Source of the DNA: Puniceicoccaceae bacterium
Lineage (GTDB): Bacteria; Verrucomicrobiota; Verrucomicrobiia; Opitutales; Coraliomargaritaceae
DNA: 58,368 nt
Assembly (NCBI GenBank): GCA_902603705.1
Contig: CACKVQ010000006.1
Coordinates: forward strand, 1 to 58,368
Direction: 5' to 3'
Positions 17,477-27,513 of this stretch are shown here, in pieces. Both the position numbers and the translations under genes were made by a program. The first letter of the stretch is position 1; every line of letters starts with the position of its first letter. The notes below the pieces were generated by a model. It made no database searches. It saw only the letters and a program-made list of their open reading frames with translations, and was not told the origin of the DNA.

Positions 17477-18862
17477 ATGCAATACATCAGTACAAGAGGG
17501 CAGGTGCCAGCTGTCTCTTTCTCCACAGCGGTGGCAGAAGGGCTTGCACCTGATGGAGGGCTTTATTTGCCTAAAGAATTACCGGATCTAAGACCTTATT
17601 TAATAGACTGGTCTAAACTCGAATTTGCATCACTGTGTGAGGCATTTTTTGGCATTTTCGCCACCGACATTGACCCAATAGAGCTGAAAAATGTAGTCGC
17701 TCGAAGTTACACTAAGTTCGACCACTCGGACATCGCTCCGATCGTGAGACTAAGTGAAAATCTTTTTGTGCTAGAACTTTTCCACGGTCCTACACTGGCT
17801 TTTAAGGACTTCGCCCTTCAGTTGCTCGGTAATTTCTATGAGGCTCAGATTACTCGCAAGAACAGCCCTATAGCCGTGCTCGGTGCGACTTCGGGAGATA
17901 CAGGTGCTGCCGCTATTCATGGCTTACTGGGGAAGGAAGGAGTCACTACTTTCATACTTTATCCTGAGGGTCGGATTTCCCCGCTCCAGGAGCGCCAAAT
18001 GGCTTGTACTGGAGCAGATAATGTTTTCCCTTTATCTATAAAGGGTAGCTTTGATGATGCCCAAACTGCCATGAAGACTGTCTTTGAAGACCTAAAGTTC
18101 GCCAGTGAGATTGGGCTTTCGGCTGTTAATTCGATCAACCTTGCCCGTATCCTTGCTCAGTGCGTTTATTATATTTCAGCTTTTTTCCGCCTGTCAGAAG
18201 ATGAGCGTGAAGACATTACTTTCGTAGTTCCCACAGGTAATTTCGGTAATGTCCTCGCGGGTTGGTTAGTCCAGCGTATGGGTGTGCCTATTAAGGGATT
18301 TCGTGTGGCGACCAACCAAAATGATATTTTGCACCGCCTCTTTGAGACTGGTATTTATGAACTCGAAGAGGTCGCCCCAAGTGTTGCTCCTTCAATGGAT
18401 ATTCAAGTTGCTTCTAATTTCGAGCGTTTCATCTACTACGCAGAAGATAGTGATGCTGATAAGGTGCGTGAGATTATTCAGACTTTTAAGATGACTGGAA
18501 AATATGTTTTCGAGTATCTTGATCGCTCCGGCTTTAGTAGTACGCGCACAGATGACGATGAGATTTCTCGTATTATTAAAGAAGTTTACTTAAAGTATGG
18601 ATATATCGCTGATCCGCATACTGCCTGCGGGTTCGCGCCTGTCTTAAACCCGTCGAAACATTCCCAATTTAGCGATAAAGAAATCGTATTAGCTACTGCT
18701 CATCCGGCAAAATTTCCCGATACGATTGATTCAGCCATTGGGCAGAAATCTACTCATCATTCGCTCGAGGTTCTCAAGTCCCGTGAGATCGTTAAATACA
18801 GCGTTGAACCTACTCCAGAAGCGATCAAAGCGTTTATGCGCAAGCATGTCTCGCAGGTGTAG
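17477..18862 (+). CDS. thrC: Threonine synthase
   Basis: 461 residues, the length of the long (E. coli/yeast-type) threonine synthases. It converts O-phosphohomoserine to threonine with pyridoxal phosphate. The cofactor lysine lies in HGPTLAFKDFALQLLG, and the phosphate-binding loop is LGATSGDTGAAAI. The N-terminus MQYISTRGQVPAVSF is typical. It is co-transcribed with lysC (10-base gap) and convergent with parE 15 bases away. thrA/thrB are not in the window. Confidence 0.97.
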   Translation: MQYISTRGQVPAVSFSTAVAEGLAPDGGLYLPKELPDLRPYLIDWSKLEFASLCEAFFGIFATDIDPIELKNVVARSYTKFDHSDIAPIVRLSENLFVLELFHGPTLAFKDFALQLLGNFYEAQITRKNSPIAVLGATSGDTGAAAIHGLLGKEGVTTFILYPEGRISPLQERQMACTGADNVFPLSIKGSFDDAQTAMKTVFEDLKFASEIGLSAVNSINLARILAQCVYYISAFFRLSEDEREDITFVVPTGNFGNVLAGWLVQRMGVPIKGFRVATNQNDILHRLFETGIYELEEVAPSVAPSMDIQVASNFERFIYYAEDSDADKVREIIQTFKMTGKYVFEYLDRSGFSSTRTDDDEISRIIKEVYLKYGYIADPHTACGFAPVLNPSKHSQFSDKEIVLATAHPAKFPDTIDSAIGQKSTHHSLEVLKSREIVKYSVEPTPEAIKAFMRKHVSQV

Positions 18863-18877
18863 GATTGTAGTGCTTTT

Positions 18878-20728
18878 TTAAGCCACTGCCACGACTTCGT
18901 CTTTTTCTACTTTCAGGTTCTCGATAATGAACTCTTGTCGCTCGGGCGTATTCTTACCCATATAAAAAGTGAGTATATCTTTGATTGTCATGCCCCTGGA
19001 GAGTATGACAGGGTCGAGGCGGATATTTTTTCCTATAAAGTGCTGGAACTCGTCGGGGGAGATCTCGCCAAGACCTTTAAACCGAGTTATTTCTGGCTTT
19101 GGTTGGCATTCAGCGATCGCGGCATGGCGCTCTTCTTCGCTGTAACAGTATTTAGTAATCTTCTTATTGCGTACTCGAAAGAGGGGTGTTTGTAGGATAT
19201 GTAAGTGTCCTTGTTTGATTAACTCGGGAAAAAATTGAAGAAAAAAGGTAATTAAAAGAAGTCGTATATGCATACCATCTACATCTGCGTCAGTCGCTAT
19301 TACGACGTTGTTATAGCGTAGTTCGTCGAGACCATTCTCTATATTTAGAGCATCCTGTAAAAGATTAAACTCTTCGTTCTCGTAAACGACTTTTTTAGTT
19401 AACCCAAAGGAGTTAAGTGGCTTACCTTTGAGTGAGAATACGGCTTGGCTATTAACGTCACGCGCTTTGGTGATAGAGCCAGAAGCAGAGTCACCTTCGG
19501 TTATAAATAGGGTAGATTCGAGCCGCCCATTTTTCTTTGTGTCGAGGTGAATGCGGCAATCTCGGAGCTTCTTATTGTGGACTTTTGCCTTCCGAGCTCG
19601 CTCACGTGCGAGCTTTTGAATACCTTTTAGCTCTTTACGATTGCGCTCGGACTCTTGGATTTTTTTACCCAAGATATCGGCTGTCTCTAAATGGCGGTGC
19701 AGGTAGTTGTCTAGTGCCTGCTTCATGAAATTAATCATGAAAGTTCGGACTGTTGGTCCGTCAGGTCCCATTTCTTGCGAGCCAAGCTTAGTTTTAGTCT
19801 GAGATTCGAATACGGGTTCTTCAACCTTTACACTGACCGCAGCACAGATCGAGGTGCGGATGTCTACAGCGTCAAAGTCTTTTTTGTAAAATTCTTTAAT
19901 AGTTTTTGTCAGAGCCTCACGGAAGGCGGCTAAGTGTGTACCGCCCATGGTTGTGTGCTGGCCATTAACAAAGGAGTAGTAATCTTCGCCGTAGGACTCA
20001 TTATGTGTAAAAGCGACCTCAATATCTTTGTCTTTGAGATGAATAATTGGGTAGATTGGATCGCCATCTAATTTGTTCTCAAGCAAATCGTGTAGCCCTT
20101 TGTCTGACTTGAACTTTTTCTCGTTATAAATTATTGTCAGTCCGCTATTTAAGTAGGCATAATTCCAAATCATATCCTTTACATAGTCGTCACGAAAACG
20201 GACAACACCAAAGATCTCAGGGTCAGGGTCGAAGCACAGGGTTGTACCGTCTTTCTCTCTCTTTTCGGCGCGATCTTTTTTGTCCTCTGCTGTTACCTCG
20301 CCCCGGCAGAAAGCGACACTACGAGTTTTCCCTTCTCTAAAGGCTTGAATTTCGAACTCTGAAGCTAGGGCATTAACCGCCTTAATACCAACTCCGTTCA
20401 GCCCGACTGATTTTTTAAATGCCTCCGAGTCGTACTTTGCCCCTGTATTAATTTTTGATGCACAGTCCTTTAGCTTACCCAATGGGATACCACGACCGTA
20501 GTCGCGCACAGTGACGTGGGTTCCAACGATATTGACTTCAATTATGCGTCCGTTGCCCATGACAAACTCATCAATTGAATTGTCGATCACCTCTTTTAAG
20601 AGAATATAAATACCGTCATTTGATGAAGATCCGTCACCTAGCTTTCCAATGTACATTCCTGGTCGTAGACGGATATGCTGTTTCCAGTCGAGTGACTTAA
20701 TTGAATCTTCGTTATAATCGGCGGACAT
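18878..20728 (-). CDS. parE: Type IIA topoisomerase ATPase subunit, ParE-type
   Basis: 616 residues. It has the GHKL ATPase fold with [27 protein letters not shown] and [15 protein letters not shown], then the transducer domain, then the Toprim motif [12 protein letters not shown] and the metal-binding DADVDGMH. The [12 protein letters not shown] text and the short C-terminus match ParE-like B subunits of Bacteroidetes and Verrucomicrobia more than GyrB. It pairs with a ParC subunit not seen here and decatenates chromosomes. The spacer to hflC (150 bases) contains a hairpin ATTAGG-N5-CCTAAT (20851-20867). Confidence 0.93.
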   Translation of the reverse strand: MSADYNEDSIKSLDWKQHIRLRPGMYIGKLGDGSSSNDGIYILLKEVIDNSIDEFVMGNGRIIEVNIVGTHVTVRDYGRGIPLGKLKDCASKINTGAKYDSEAFKKSVGLNGVGIKAVNALASEFEIQAFREGKTRSVAFCRGEVTAEDKKDRAEKREKDGTTLCFDPDPEIFGVVRFRDDYVKDMIWNYAYLNSGLTIIYNEKKFKSDKGLHDLLENKLDGDPIYPIIHLKDKDIEVAFTHNESYGEDYYSFVNGQHTTMGGTHLAAFREALTKTIKEFYKKDFDAVDIRTSICAAVSVKVEEPVFESQTKTKLGSQEMGPDGPTVRTFMINFMKQALDNYLHRHLETADILGKKIQESERNRKELKGIQKLARERARKAKVHNKKLRDCRIHLDTKKNGRLESTLFITEGDSASGSITKARDVNSQAVFSLKGKPLNSFGLTKKVVYENEEFNLLQDALNIENGLDELRYNNVVIATDADVDGMHIRLLLITFFLQFFPELIKQGHLHILQTPLFRVRNKKITKYCYSEEERHAAIAECQPKPEITRFKGLGEISPDEFQHFIGKNIRLDPVILSRGMTIKDILTFYMGKNTPERQEFIIENLKVEKDEVVAVA

Positions 20729-20878
20729 GAGTAGTGTGAGAGGAAGCCTAGGCTTAAAATAGCATCAATTCTATATTTTAAAGACTATCGATATCTAACT
20801 TCATCTATTGAGATGAGTTTAGAAAAAATCATTTTTTATTTGCTTCGGCGATTAGGATTCGCCTAATTAGTAGTTAAC

Positions 20879-21859
20879 TTAGTCAGAGAGCTCTTTTTGA
20901 GCACTTACGTTGCGAAGGTAGCGGAAATATTCCGAATTCGTACCTAAAATTAGAGTAGAACTCTCGCCAACAGTCTTAGGATAGCTCTCTAGTGTGCGAA
21001 GGAATGCGTAAAATTCTGGATTTACACCGAAGGCTTCGCTGTAAATGCGCGAAGCTTCGGCATCTGCTCCCCCTCGAATAATTTCAGCCTTTCGATTTGC
21101 CTCAGATTGGATTTCTGCCAATGACTGCTTAGTGTCGCCGTCGATTTCGGCTGCCCGCCCTTGGCCCTCAGATCGAAATTGTTCGGCGATTCTTTGTCTT
21201 TCGGCTATCATTCGATCAAAGACTCGTTGTTCGACATCCTCTACATAATCGATACGTTTGATCCTAATATCGACTAGTTCGATGCCAAGTTGTGGCATTT
21301 GACTAGCCGCTTGGTCAAAGATGGATTGGACTAGTTCTTGGCGACCTGTTTTAACTTCTTGAAGGAGTATTTCCTCATCACCTTCCCCGCTTGTTTGGAC
21401 GCGAGCTAAATCTTCTTCACTAATTTTCCAATCTTTGGAGCGAACAATCTCAACGAGATCTGTAGCTGAGATCTTGTCCCGGACTACAGAGTCAAGAATA
21501 TCATTAAGGCGCATAGTCGCACCGCGTTCGTTTTGTACCCGCTGCATGAATACTAGTGGATCAGCAATTCGCCAGCGTGCAGTGGTGTCCACAGAGATAA
21601 ATTGTTCGCCACGCGTTGGGATTTGATTAGGGTCACCATCCCAAGAAATGACACGCTTATCGAACCGACGTACTTCTTGAATAAAAGGAAGTTTAAAGTG
21701 CATTCCAGGACTTGTTACTGGTTCGCCTACAGGTGCGCCAAGTTGTACGACTACAGCCTGTTCAACTTCGTCTAATATATAGATGGAGCCTTTGAGGCAA
21801 ATAGTAGCCGCTACTAGTAAAATGAGCAGGCCTAGCGAAAATATTTGTCTTATATTCAT
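20879..21859 (-). CDS. hflC: HflC-like band-7/SPFH membrane protein
   Basis: 326 residues. One N-terminal membrane helix (about 6-28) is followed by the SPFH domain and a long helical region with RMIAERQRIAEQFRSEGQG, the typical HflC segment. With HflK it forms large membrane cages around FtsH and modulates membrane-protein proteolysis. It starts 2 bases after the hflK stop, so the pair is a single transcript and probably translationally coupled. Confidence 0.93.
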   Translation of the reverse strand: MNIRQIFSLGLLILLVAATICLKGSIYILDEVEQAVVVQLGAPVGEPVTSPGMHFKLPFIQEVRRFDKRVISWDGDPNQIPTRGEQFISVDTTARWRIADPLVFMQRVQNERGATMRLNDILDSVVRDKISATDLVEIVRSKDWKISEEDLARVQTSGEGDEEILLQEVKTGRQELVQSIFDQAASQMPQLGIELVDIRIKRIDYVEDVEQRVFDRMIAERQRIAEQFRSEGQGRAAEIDGDTKQSLAEIQSEANRKAEIIRGGADAEASRIYSEAFGVNPEFYAFLRTLESYPKTVGESSTLILGTNSEYFRYLRNVSAQKELSD

Positions 21860-21861
21860 AT

Positions 21862-22899
21862 CTAGCGGGTCGGAGGAAATGTGGTTGGAGTATCACTCAG
21901 GTTAAGAAGGGGAATAGGAGCGCTCTGGTTCTCATCCATAATAAAAATTTTTCCTGCAACAGGTAGAACTTTGTCAACCATCTCAAGGTACATTCGCTGG
22001 CGGGTTACATCTGGGGCGTCTTGATATGCTTCGTAGACTGCTGTAAAACGCTCAGCTTCACCTTTGGCGTCGTTAATTCTTTTTGCTGCATAGCCTCTGG
22101 CTTCCGCAATAAGTTGTAGTGCTTCACCCTCTGCCCGTGGGATTACTTGATTACGTCTTTTTTCAGCCTCGTTTATAAAACGCTCGCGCTCTTGCTCAGC
22201 TTGGTTTACCTCGTTAAATGCGGGTTTGACGGGTTCAGGTGGCGTCACGTCTTGGAGTTCAATCGTGCTGATCTGTATGCCTAGATCAAAGTTATCTAGG
22301 GCTTTTTGTAGTTCAAGGCGAGAGGAAGTTGCAACCTGTACTCGCTTCTCGGTTAAAACATCGCTACCTAGACTGTTGCCCACGATGCGGCGCATGACAG
22401 ACTCGGAAACATCACGCAGAGTTTTCTCCGGACTACGCACTCTGTGTAAGAACTTATCAGGATCACTAACACGGTATTGAACGACCCACTCTACATCAAT
22501 AACCTTTAGGTCGCCGGTTAGCATGAGTGATTCATCGCGGTGCTCCCTATCTTTGCGATAACTAGTGCGCCCTTGAATTCCCTGAGTACGAAAGCCAAAC
22601 TCCTCTTTTAAGACCCGTGCAGTAGGCACCATTTGCGCGCTATCAATACCATAAGGTAATTTAAAGTGTAGGCCTGGCTCTTTCTGGGCGATGACTCGAC
22701 CAAATCGCTTCACTACTGCTTCTTCTTCGGGTTGAACTATATAGTAACTACTCAAAGCTCCACTGGCGATAAGCAGTAAGAGCGGTACAATGTAAATTAG
22801 TTTGCGTAGACGTCGCACAGCATCCCAATCAACATCATTGAGAGGGTTTTTTTGCATTGGTGGCGGTGTATTTCTATCCATAATATTTAATACTCTCAT
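21862..22899 (-). CDS. hflK: HflK-like band-7/SPFH membrane protein
   Basis: 345 residues. A short Pro-rich cytoplasmic N-terminus (NTPPPMQKNP) leads to one membrane helix (about 33-55, IYIVPLLLLIASGALSSYYI) and an SPFH domain opening VQPEEEAVVKRFGR. The helical region carries FNEVNQAEQERERFINEAEK and AEGEALQLIAEARGYA, typical of HflK. It is the partner of HflC. An internal ATG at 22881 (MDRNTPPP) is an equally possible start. Confidence 0.93.
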   Translation of the reverse strand: MRVLNIMDRNTPPPMQKNPLNDVDWDAVRRLRKLIYIVPLLLLIASGALSSYYIVQPEEEAVVKRFGRVIAQKEPGLHFKLPYGIDSAQMVPTARVLKEEFGFRTQGIQGRTSYRKDREHRDESLMLTGDLKVIDVEWVVQYRVSDPDKFLHRVRSPEKTLRDVSESVMRRIVGNSLGSDVLTEKRVQVATSSRLELQKALDNFDLGIQISTIELQDVTPPEPVKPAFNEVNQAEQERERFINEAEKRRNQVIPRAEGEALQLIAEARGYAAKRINDAKGEAERFTAVYEAYQDAPDVTRQRMYLEMVDKVLPVAGKIFIMDENQSAPIPLLNLSDTPTTFPPTR

Positions 22900-23086
22900 A
22901 AAAACTAATCGGTATCAACGAAAAGTGGCATTTATTAGAAAATTATGGAAAGTCTCAGTATTTACTCGTTTACAGAACGCTATATTATAACACCATTTCA
23001 ACCTACCCACGACATCGTCAAAGGTTTTTGTTGCGATTCAATTTTCTTCTACAAACATGTGTCTAGGTAAAGACTTTAACTTCACT

Positions 23087-23410
23087 ATGAAAGATATATT
23101 TATAAGTTCTGAAGGCTGCATTGGCCGCATTGCATTTACAATTCGCATCATTGTGCTAGCACTAGTTGCTTTGAGCATCACTAGATTTGCGATCAATTAT
23201 TTTGATCATTGGCACCATGGAAATTATAGTCCGCTTGGCCCGTTTGTTGGTATAGTAGTGGCGATACTTTGCCTGTTGATTAGCCTTATGCAGTTTCTTA
23301 AGCGTTTACGAGATATTGGTAAGCCCGCCTATTGGTCACTCTTGATGTTTGTTCCTGGGATTAATCTGCTGCTACTGGTATACATGATGCTGGCTCCTAC
23401 AAAACTGTAA
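23087..23410 (+). CDS. DUF805 family small membrane protein
   Basis: About 107 residues from the ATG of 23087; another in-frame ATG lies 30 bases upstream at 23057. The family opening (MKDIFISSEGCIGRIAF) is followed by three to four hydrophobic segments and the characteristic FLKRLRDIGKPAYWSLL and PGINLLLLVYMML motifs. The function of DUF805 proteins is not established; they are inner-membrane proteins. It sits alone between the divergent hflK and the tig operon. Confidence 0.85.
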   Translation: MKDIFISSEGCIGRIAFTIRIIVLALVALSITRFAINYFDHWHHGNYSPLGPFVGIVVAILCLLISLMQFLKRLRDIGKPAYWSLLMFVPGINLLLLVYMMLAPTKL

Positions 23411-23452
23411 TAGGGTATTTAAGGTGGGACTTAACACTTCTTATAATAGACA

Positions 23453-23481
23453 TTGACCATAAAATGACTATGCCCTTTATT
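23453..23481 (+). promoter_or_regulatory. Candidate sigma-70-type promoter for tig-clpP-clpX
   Basis: TTGACC (23453-23458) and TTTATT (23476-23481) are separated by exactly 17 bases, 63 bases before the tig start codon. The -35 matches the consensus in five of six positions and the -10 in three to four. Confidence 0.4.
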
Positions 23482-23543
23482 CTGCTGATCTTTCTTAGGC
23501 GGCTGTTTTCTGGCGCTACCATAATTTATCATATTAACCTATT

Positions 23544-24872
23544 GTGAAAACAGACCTTAAAGATATCAGCGCCACTCGCAAAGCAATCACTGTTACATTT
23601 ACTCCCGAGCAAGTCTCGATGCACGAGGCGAAATTACTAAAAGAATTCAAGCAACAGGCTAAAATTCCTGGATTTCGGGCGGGAAAAGCACCCGATAGTA
23701 TGGTTCGTAGTCGCTTCGCTAAAGACATGAAGAAAGAGCTTAAACAACGCGTCGTGTCCCAAGCTCATAAAGAAGGCGTGGCTGTCGCCGATTTTGAGGT
23801 TTTTAATATAGTTGATATGGATGATGGAGAAATAGTTTCTGGACAGGAGGCTACCATTACTTTCACAATAGATATTATTCCTGACTTTGAATTACCCGCT
23901 TATGAGGGTCTCAAAGTTAAAGAATCTTCCTCAAAAGCATCTGAAGAAGAAATTGCCAAGACTCTAGATCAGTTGCTCAGTCAAAGAGCCGAATTTAAAG
24001 TATCCGATAAGGCTGCTGACAAAGGCGATTATGTGCAGTGCGGATATGAGGGTAAAATTGGAGAGGAATTAGTCGCGGATCTCGTGCCAGATGCCACAAT
24101 GTATGGATCACAGGAAACAACTTGGGAAGAAGCTGGTTCCGAAGATGCGCCAGGTGTTCGAGCTATTATCAATGGTCTAGTAGGGATGAAGGCGGGCGAC
24201 ACCAAGGAAGTTACCATGGAGTACCCGGAAGACTTTAAGCCTGAGTTATTGGCCGGTAAGACGGCTGTTTACAGCCTCGAGGCAAAGGAAGTCAGAGAAA
24301 AAGTGATGCCCGAAATGGACGAAGCCTTTTTCACAAGCCTGCAAGTCAAAGACAAGGCTGAGCTTCTTGAGCGTTTAGCAGAAAATATTACTAACCAAAA
24401 GAAACAGCAGAACGCCAATGCTGAGCGTCAGCAGATCACTGAGGAATTACTCAACTGCGTAGATTTCCCGGTTCCTCAAAGCGGTATCGATAGTGAGACT
24501 GATTCAGTCCTTCGCGATTTTATGCAGCGTAACATGCAACAAGGCGTATCAAAGGATGACCTAGAGAAGCATAAAGAGTCATTGCATAATGGAGCAAGTA
24601 AGGCGGCGCATGATCGCATTAAATCACGCCTGATCCTTACCAAGATTGCCGAAAAAGAGAAAATACAAGTTGAGAACGAAGACTTTAGTCGCATGATAAT
24701 GATAGAAGCTCAACAATCCGGTCAAAACCCTGAGAAATTGGTAAAAGAACTTCGCAAAGACCAAAACCGCATCAATAATATGCGACGCGAAATCATTCTC
24801 GGTAAAACCATGGATTTATTACTCGAAAAGGCAGAACGTGAACCTGCAGAGCCTGTAAAAGAATCTGACTAG
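23544..24872 (+). CDS. tig: Trigger factor
   Basis: 442 residues with the three-domain plan. The N-terminal ribosome-binding domain has the signature IPGFRAGKAPDSMVRSRF (about 40-57). The middle FKBP-like PPIase domain is around 150-245 (KGDYVQCGYEGKIGEELVAD). The C-terminal helical chaperone arms are highly charged. It binds nascent chains at the exit tunnel. The start codon is GTG, chosen because it opens the conserved N-terminal strand; no Shine-Dalgarno is visible. It heads the tig-clpP-clpX operon. Confidence 0.97.
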   Translation: MKTDLKDISATRKAITVTFTPEQVSMHEAKLLKEFKQQAKIPGFRAGKAPDSMVRSRFAKDMKKELKQRVVSQAHKEGVAVADFEVFNIVDMDDGEIVSGQEATITFTIDIIPDFELPAYEGLKVKESSSKASEEEIAKTLDQLLSQRAEFKVSDKAADKGDYVQCGYEGKIGEELVADLVPDATMYGSQETTWEEAGSEDAPGVRAIINGLVGMKAGDTKEVTMEYPEDFKPELLAGKTAVYSLEAKEVREKVMPEMDEAFFTSLQVKDKAELLERLAENITNQKKQQNANAERQQITEELLNCVDFPVPQSGIDSETDSVLRDFMQRNMQQGVSKDDLEKHKESLHNGASKAAHDRIKSRLILTKIAEKEKIQVENEDFSRMIMIEAQQSGQNPEKLVKELRKDQNRINNMRREIILGKTMDLLLEKAEREPAEPVKESD

Positions 24873-24983
24873 CCGATTAGAATACAGAAGCTTCTTTGAT
24901 TGCGTAAAAGGCATTTGATATTCAAGCTTATGCGAGTAAGTTCGCACTTCATCTAATATTATAACGCAACCAATATACAAATC

Positions 24984-25580
24984 GTGAGCTACGTACCACT
25001 ACCTACTGTTTATGAGCGAGAAGGACGTACTGAGCGCGCTTGGGACATTTACAGCCGTCTCTTGCGTGATCGGATCATCTTTATCGGGACACCTATTAAT
25101 GACTTTGTGGCTAATGCCGTCATTGCGCAGATGCTTTTTCTACAGATGGAAGATGCTAAAAAAGACATCAGTCTTTATATTAATTCTCCCGGTGGTAGCG
25201 TGACTGATGGCATGGCCATATATGATACCATGAATTTTCTTCAGTGTGATACTGTGACCTATTGTGTGGGCCAAGCTGCGAGCATGGCGACGCTACTTCT
25301 TGCAGCGGGTACAAAGGGGAAGCGCTACGCACTCCCTAACAGTCGTGTTATGATGCACCAACCGACCGGCGGTGCTACTGGGCAGACTTCGGATATCTCT
25401 ATCGCTGCACGCGAGATTCTTCGCTGGCGTGAACGTATGAACGGTTTGATTGCTAGTCATACCAATAAAACTGCCGAAGAAATTGCATCGGACTCAGATC
25501 GCGATTTTTATCTAACCGCTCAGGATGCATTGGCTTATGGCATTGTTGATAAAGTGATTGAAGCTAAGCCAATCGACTAA
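24984..25580 (+). CDS. clpP: ATP-dependent Clp protease proteolytic subunit
   Basis: 198 residues. The serine protease triad is visible as Ser100 in [10 protein letters not shown], His125 in VMMHQPTGG and Asp174 in SDRDFYL. The N-terminus begins [23 protein letters not shown]-type text from a GTG start, as in the family, and the oligomer interface ([18 protein letters not shown]) is intact. It forms a 14-subunit chamber with ClpX, encoded 25 bases downstream. The spacer to tig is 111 bases. Confidence 0.98.
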   Translation: MSYVPLPTVYEREGRTERAWDIYSRLLRDRIIFIGTPINDFVANAVIAQMLFLQMEDAKKDISLYINSPGGSVTDGMAIYDTMNFLQCDTVTYCVGQAASMATLLLAAGTKGKRYALPNSRVMMHQPTGGATGQTSDISIAAREILRWRERMNGLIASHTNKTAEEIASDSDRDFYLTAQDALAYGIVDKVIEAKPID

Positions 25581-25605
25581 ATATCGCACGCATATGACCT
25601 AATCT

Positions 25606-26973
25606 ATGGCAAAATCCACACGAATGACTTTCTGCTCGTTTTGCGGAAAAGCGCAAAATGAAGTTCGTAAAATGATCGCAGGTCCTGCGAGTGTACATAT
25701 TTGTGACTCCTGTGTTACTGTCTGTAAGACAATTATCGAACGTGAATTAGCCGATGTTTCTGCAGTCGACTCTACTCCTAAATCCGAGGAAGCTCCGACC
25801 AGTGGGACTTTTAATCTAATCAGACCCGCTAAGATAACCGCCGCGCTAGACGAACATATTATTAGTCAAGGCTATGCAAAGCGAGCTTTAGCAGTTGCAG
25901 TTTATAACCACTACAAACGTCTGCGTGCAGAGTCTGGATTCAACTCGTCCTCTGACTTTTTGGATATAGATAGTAAGTACGACGACGTGCAAATTGAGAA
26001 GAGCAACATTCTATTGCTAGGGCCAACAGGCAGTGGGAAAACACTGCTTGCGCGTACAATGGCTAAGCTTCTGGACGTTCCGTTTGCTATAGCTGACGCT
26101 ACCACATTAACCGAAGCTGGTTATGTAGGTGATGATGTAGAGAATATAATACTTCGCCTTCTTCAGTCTGCTGAATATGACGTCAAAAAGGCCGAATGTG
26201 GAATTATCTATGTTGATGAGATTGATAAGATTGGGCGCAAGACTGACAATGTCTCAATTACTCGCGATGTTTCTGGCGAAGGAGTACAGCAAGCCCTTTT
26301 GAAGATTCTTGAGGGTACTGTATGTAACGTGCCGCCGCAGGGTGGTAGAAAGCATCCAAATCAAGAGTATATTCAACTAGACACCTCGAATATACTATTT
26401 ATCTGCGGTGGGGCTTTCGTAGGCCTCGAAAAAATCGTCCTAACCCGGATAGGTTCTAAGGCGATGGGCTTCGATGTCGAACGCAACCACCATCAAAGAG
26501 ATGTTGCTCTAAGCGAATTGCTTTGTGAAGTGCAACCGGAAGATTTGGTCCATTTCGGTATGATCCCAGAGTTTATCGGTCGTCTGCCTATGGTTGCTGT
26601 CCTCGATGAGCTAACTCGAAGTGACTTAGAGCATATTTTGCAAAACACTAAGAACTCGCTAGTAAAACAATACGGTAAGCTCTTTTCTATGGAGGGGGTT
26701 GACTTGCATTTTACTCGCGATGCAGTGGGCGCAATCGCAGAAAAAGCAATCGAGCTTAAGACTGGAGCCCGCGCTTTGCGATCAATCATGGAGCGTATCA
26801 TGCTGGATCTTATGTATGACTTGCCACAGACTAAGAATGTGAAGAAAGTAGTGATCAATCGCAGCGTTGTAGAGGGGCGCGCCAAGCCTAAGCTACAATT
26901 GTATAAGTCATCGGAAATTCGCGATAACGTTAACAAGTCAGATCCTCCTGCGTCCTCTGCTGATGCTGCGTAA
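25606..26973 (+). CDS. clpX: ATP-dependent Clp protease ATP-binding subunit ClpX
   Basis: 455 residues. An N-terminal four-cysteine zinc domain (CSFCGK near 10 and CDSCVTVC near 33) precedes the AAA+ module with Walker [13 protein letters not shown], Walker [12 protein letters not shown], the pore motif YVGDDVE and sensor-2 text ([11 protein letters not shown]). It unfolds tagged substrates and feeds them to ClpP. A Ser/Ala-rich tail follows the core. It is last in tig-clpP-clpX and followed by a clear intrinsic terminator. Confidence 0.98.
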   Translation: MAKSTRMTFCSFCGKAQNEVRKMIAGPASVHICDSCVTVCKTIIERELADVSAVDSTPKSEEAPTSGTFNLIRPAKITAALDEHIISQGYAKRALAVAVYNHYKRLRAESGFNSSSDFLDIDSKYDDVQIEKSNILLLGPTGSGKTLLARTMAKLLDVPFAIADATTLTEAGYVGDDVENIILRLLQSAEYDVKKAECGIIYVDEIDKIGRKTDNVSITRDVSGEGVQQALLKILEGTVCNVPPQGGRKHPNQEYIQLDTSNILFICGGAFVGLEKIVLTRIGSKAMGFDVERNHHQRDVALSELLCEVQPEDLVHFGMIPEFIGRLPMVAVLDELTRSDLEHILQNTKNSLVKQYGKLFSMEGVDLHFTRDAVGAIAEKAIELKTGARALRSIMERIMLDLMYDLPQTKNVKKVVINRSVVEGRAKPKLQLYKSSEIRDNVNKSDPPASSADAA

Positions 26974-27009
26974 AAGTGCAATATCGCTCACGGACTCCCT
27001 TCAGTAAGC

Positions 27010-27037
27010 GAGTACTTTGTACTCTTGTTTTTTCTTT
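27010..27037 (+). terminator. Intrinsic terminator after clpX
   Basis: A perfect stem GAGTAC-TTT-GTACTC (27010-27024) is followed by TTGTTTTTTCTTT, the T-run expected of a rho-independent terminator. It lies 37 bases after the clpX stop and before the phasin-like gene, which should therefore have its own promoter or depend on read-through. Confidence 0.75.
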
Positions 27038-27061
27038 AATCAGGTATAAGCTCAATTTATT

Positions 27062-27376
27062 ATGATAGATATAGTAAAAAAAGGAATGTTGGCTGGAATC
27101 GGTGTGGTCGTCGTGACGAAAGATAAAATCCTAGAAACACTCGATGAATGGGTGCAAAAAGGCGAAATAACCAAAGACGAGGCAGTGGCCATGTCCGACA
27201 AAATTATCGAAGAGGGAAAGAGCGAAACTGAAAAAGCAAAAGTTGAAGCAAGTAAACTTTTCAACCATATGTTGCATCGTGCTAACGTCGTCACAAAGGA
27301 CCAGTATGATGTTCTCGCAGCTCGTGTAACAGAGTTAGAAGGAAGGCTTCACAGGGAGTTCCCAAACAGCGATTAA
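27062..27376 (+). CDS. Phasin-family-like small helical protein
   Basis: 104 residues. An initial hydrophobic glycine-containing segment (GMLAGIGVVVVTKDKI) leads into a highly charged helical region and a C-terminal coiled coil (VTKDQYDVLAARVTELEGRL). This arrangement is that of small proteins annotated as phasin-like or polyhydroxyalkanoate-synthesis-regulator-like. Real phasins coat PHA granules, but no PHA synthase is near, so the name describes similarity only. A terminator separates it from clpX. It is convergent with the sigma factor gene. Confidence 0.65.
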   Translation: MIDIVKKGMLAGIGVVVVTKDKILETLDEWVQKGEITKDEAVAMSDKIIEEGKSETEKAKVEASKLFNHMLHRANVVTKDQYDVLAARVTELEGRLHREFPNSD

Positions 27377-27513
27377 AACCTGATAATCAATTTTATATTG
27401 AGCAAGCCAGTTGGTCTTCCAGAACTAAATTAATTAATAAGTAGTTAGATTTTCTACCTAATATTAAACAAGCAAATAGGTTCTCATAATCGCACAGTTT
27501 TCTTCGCTGAGAG

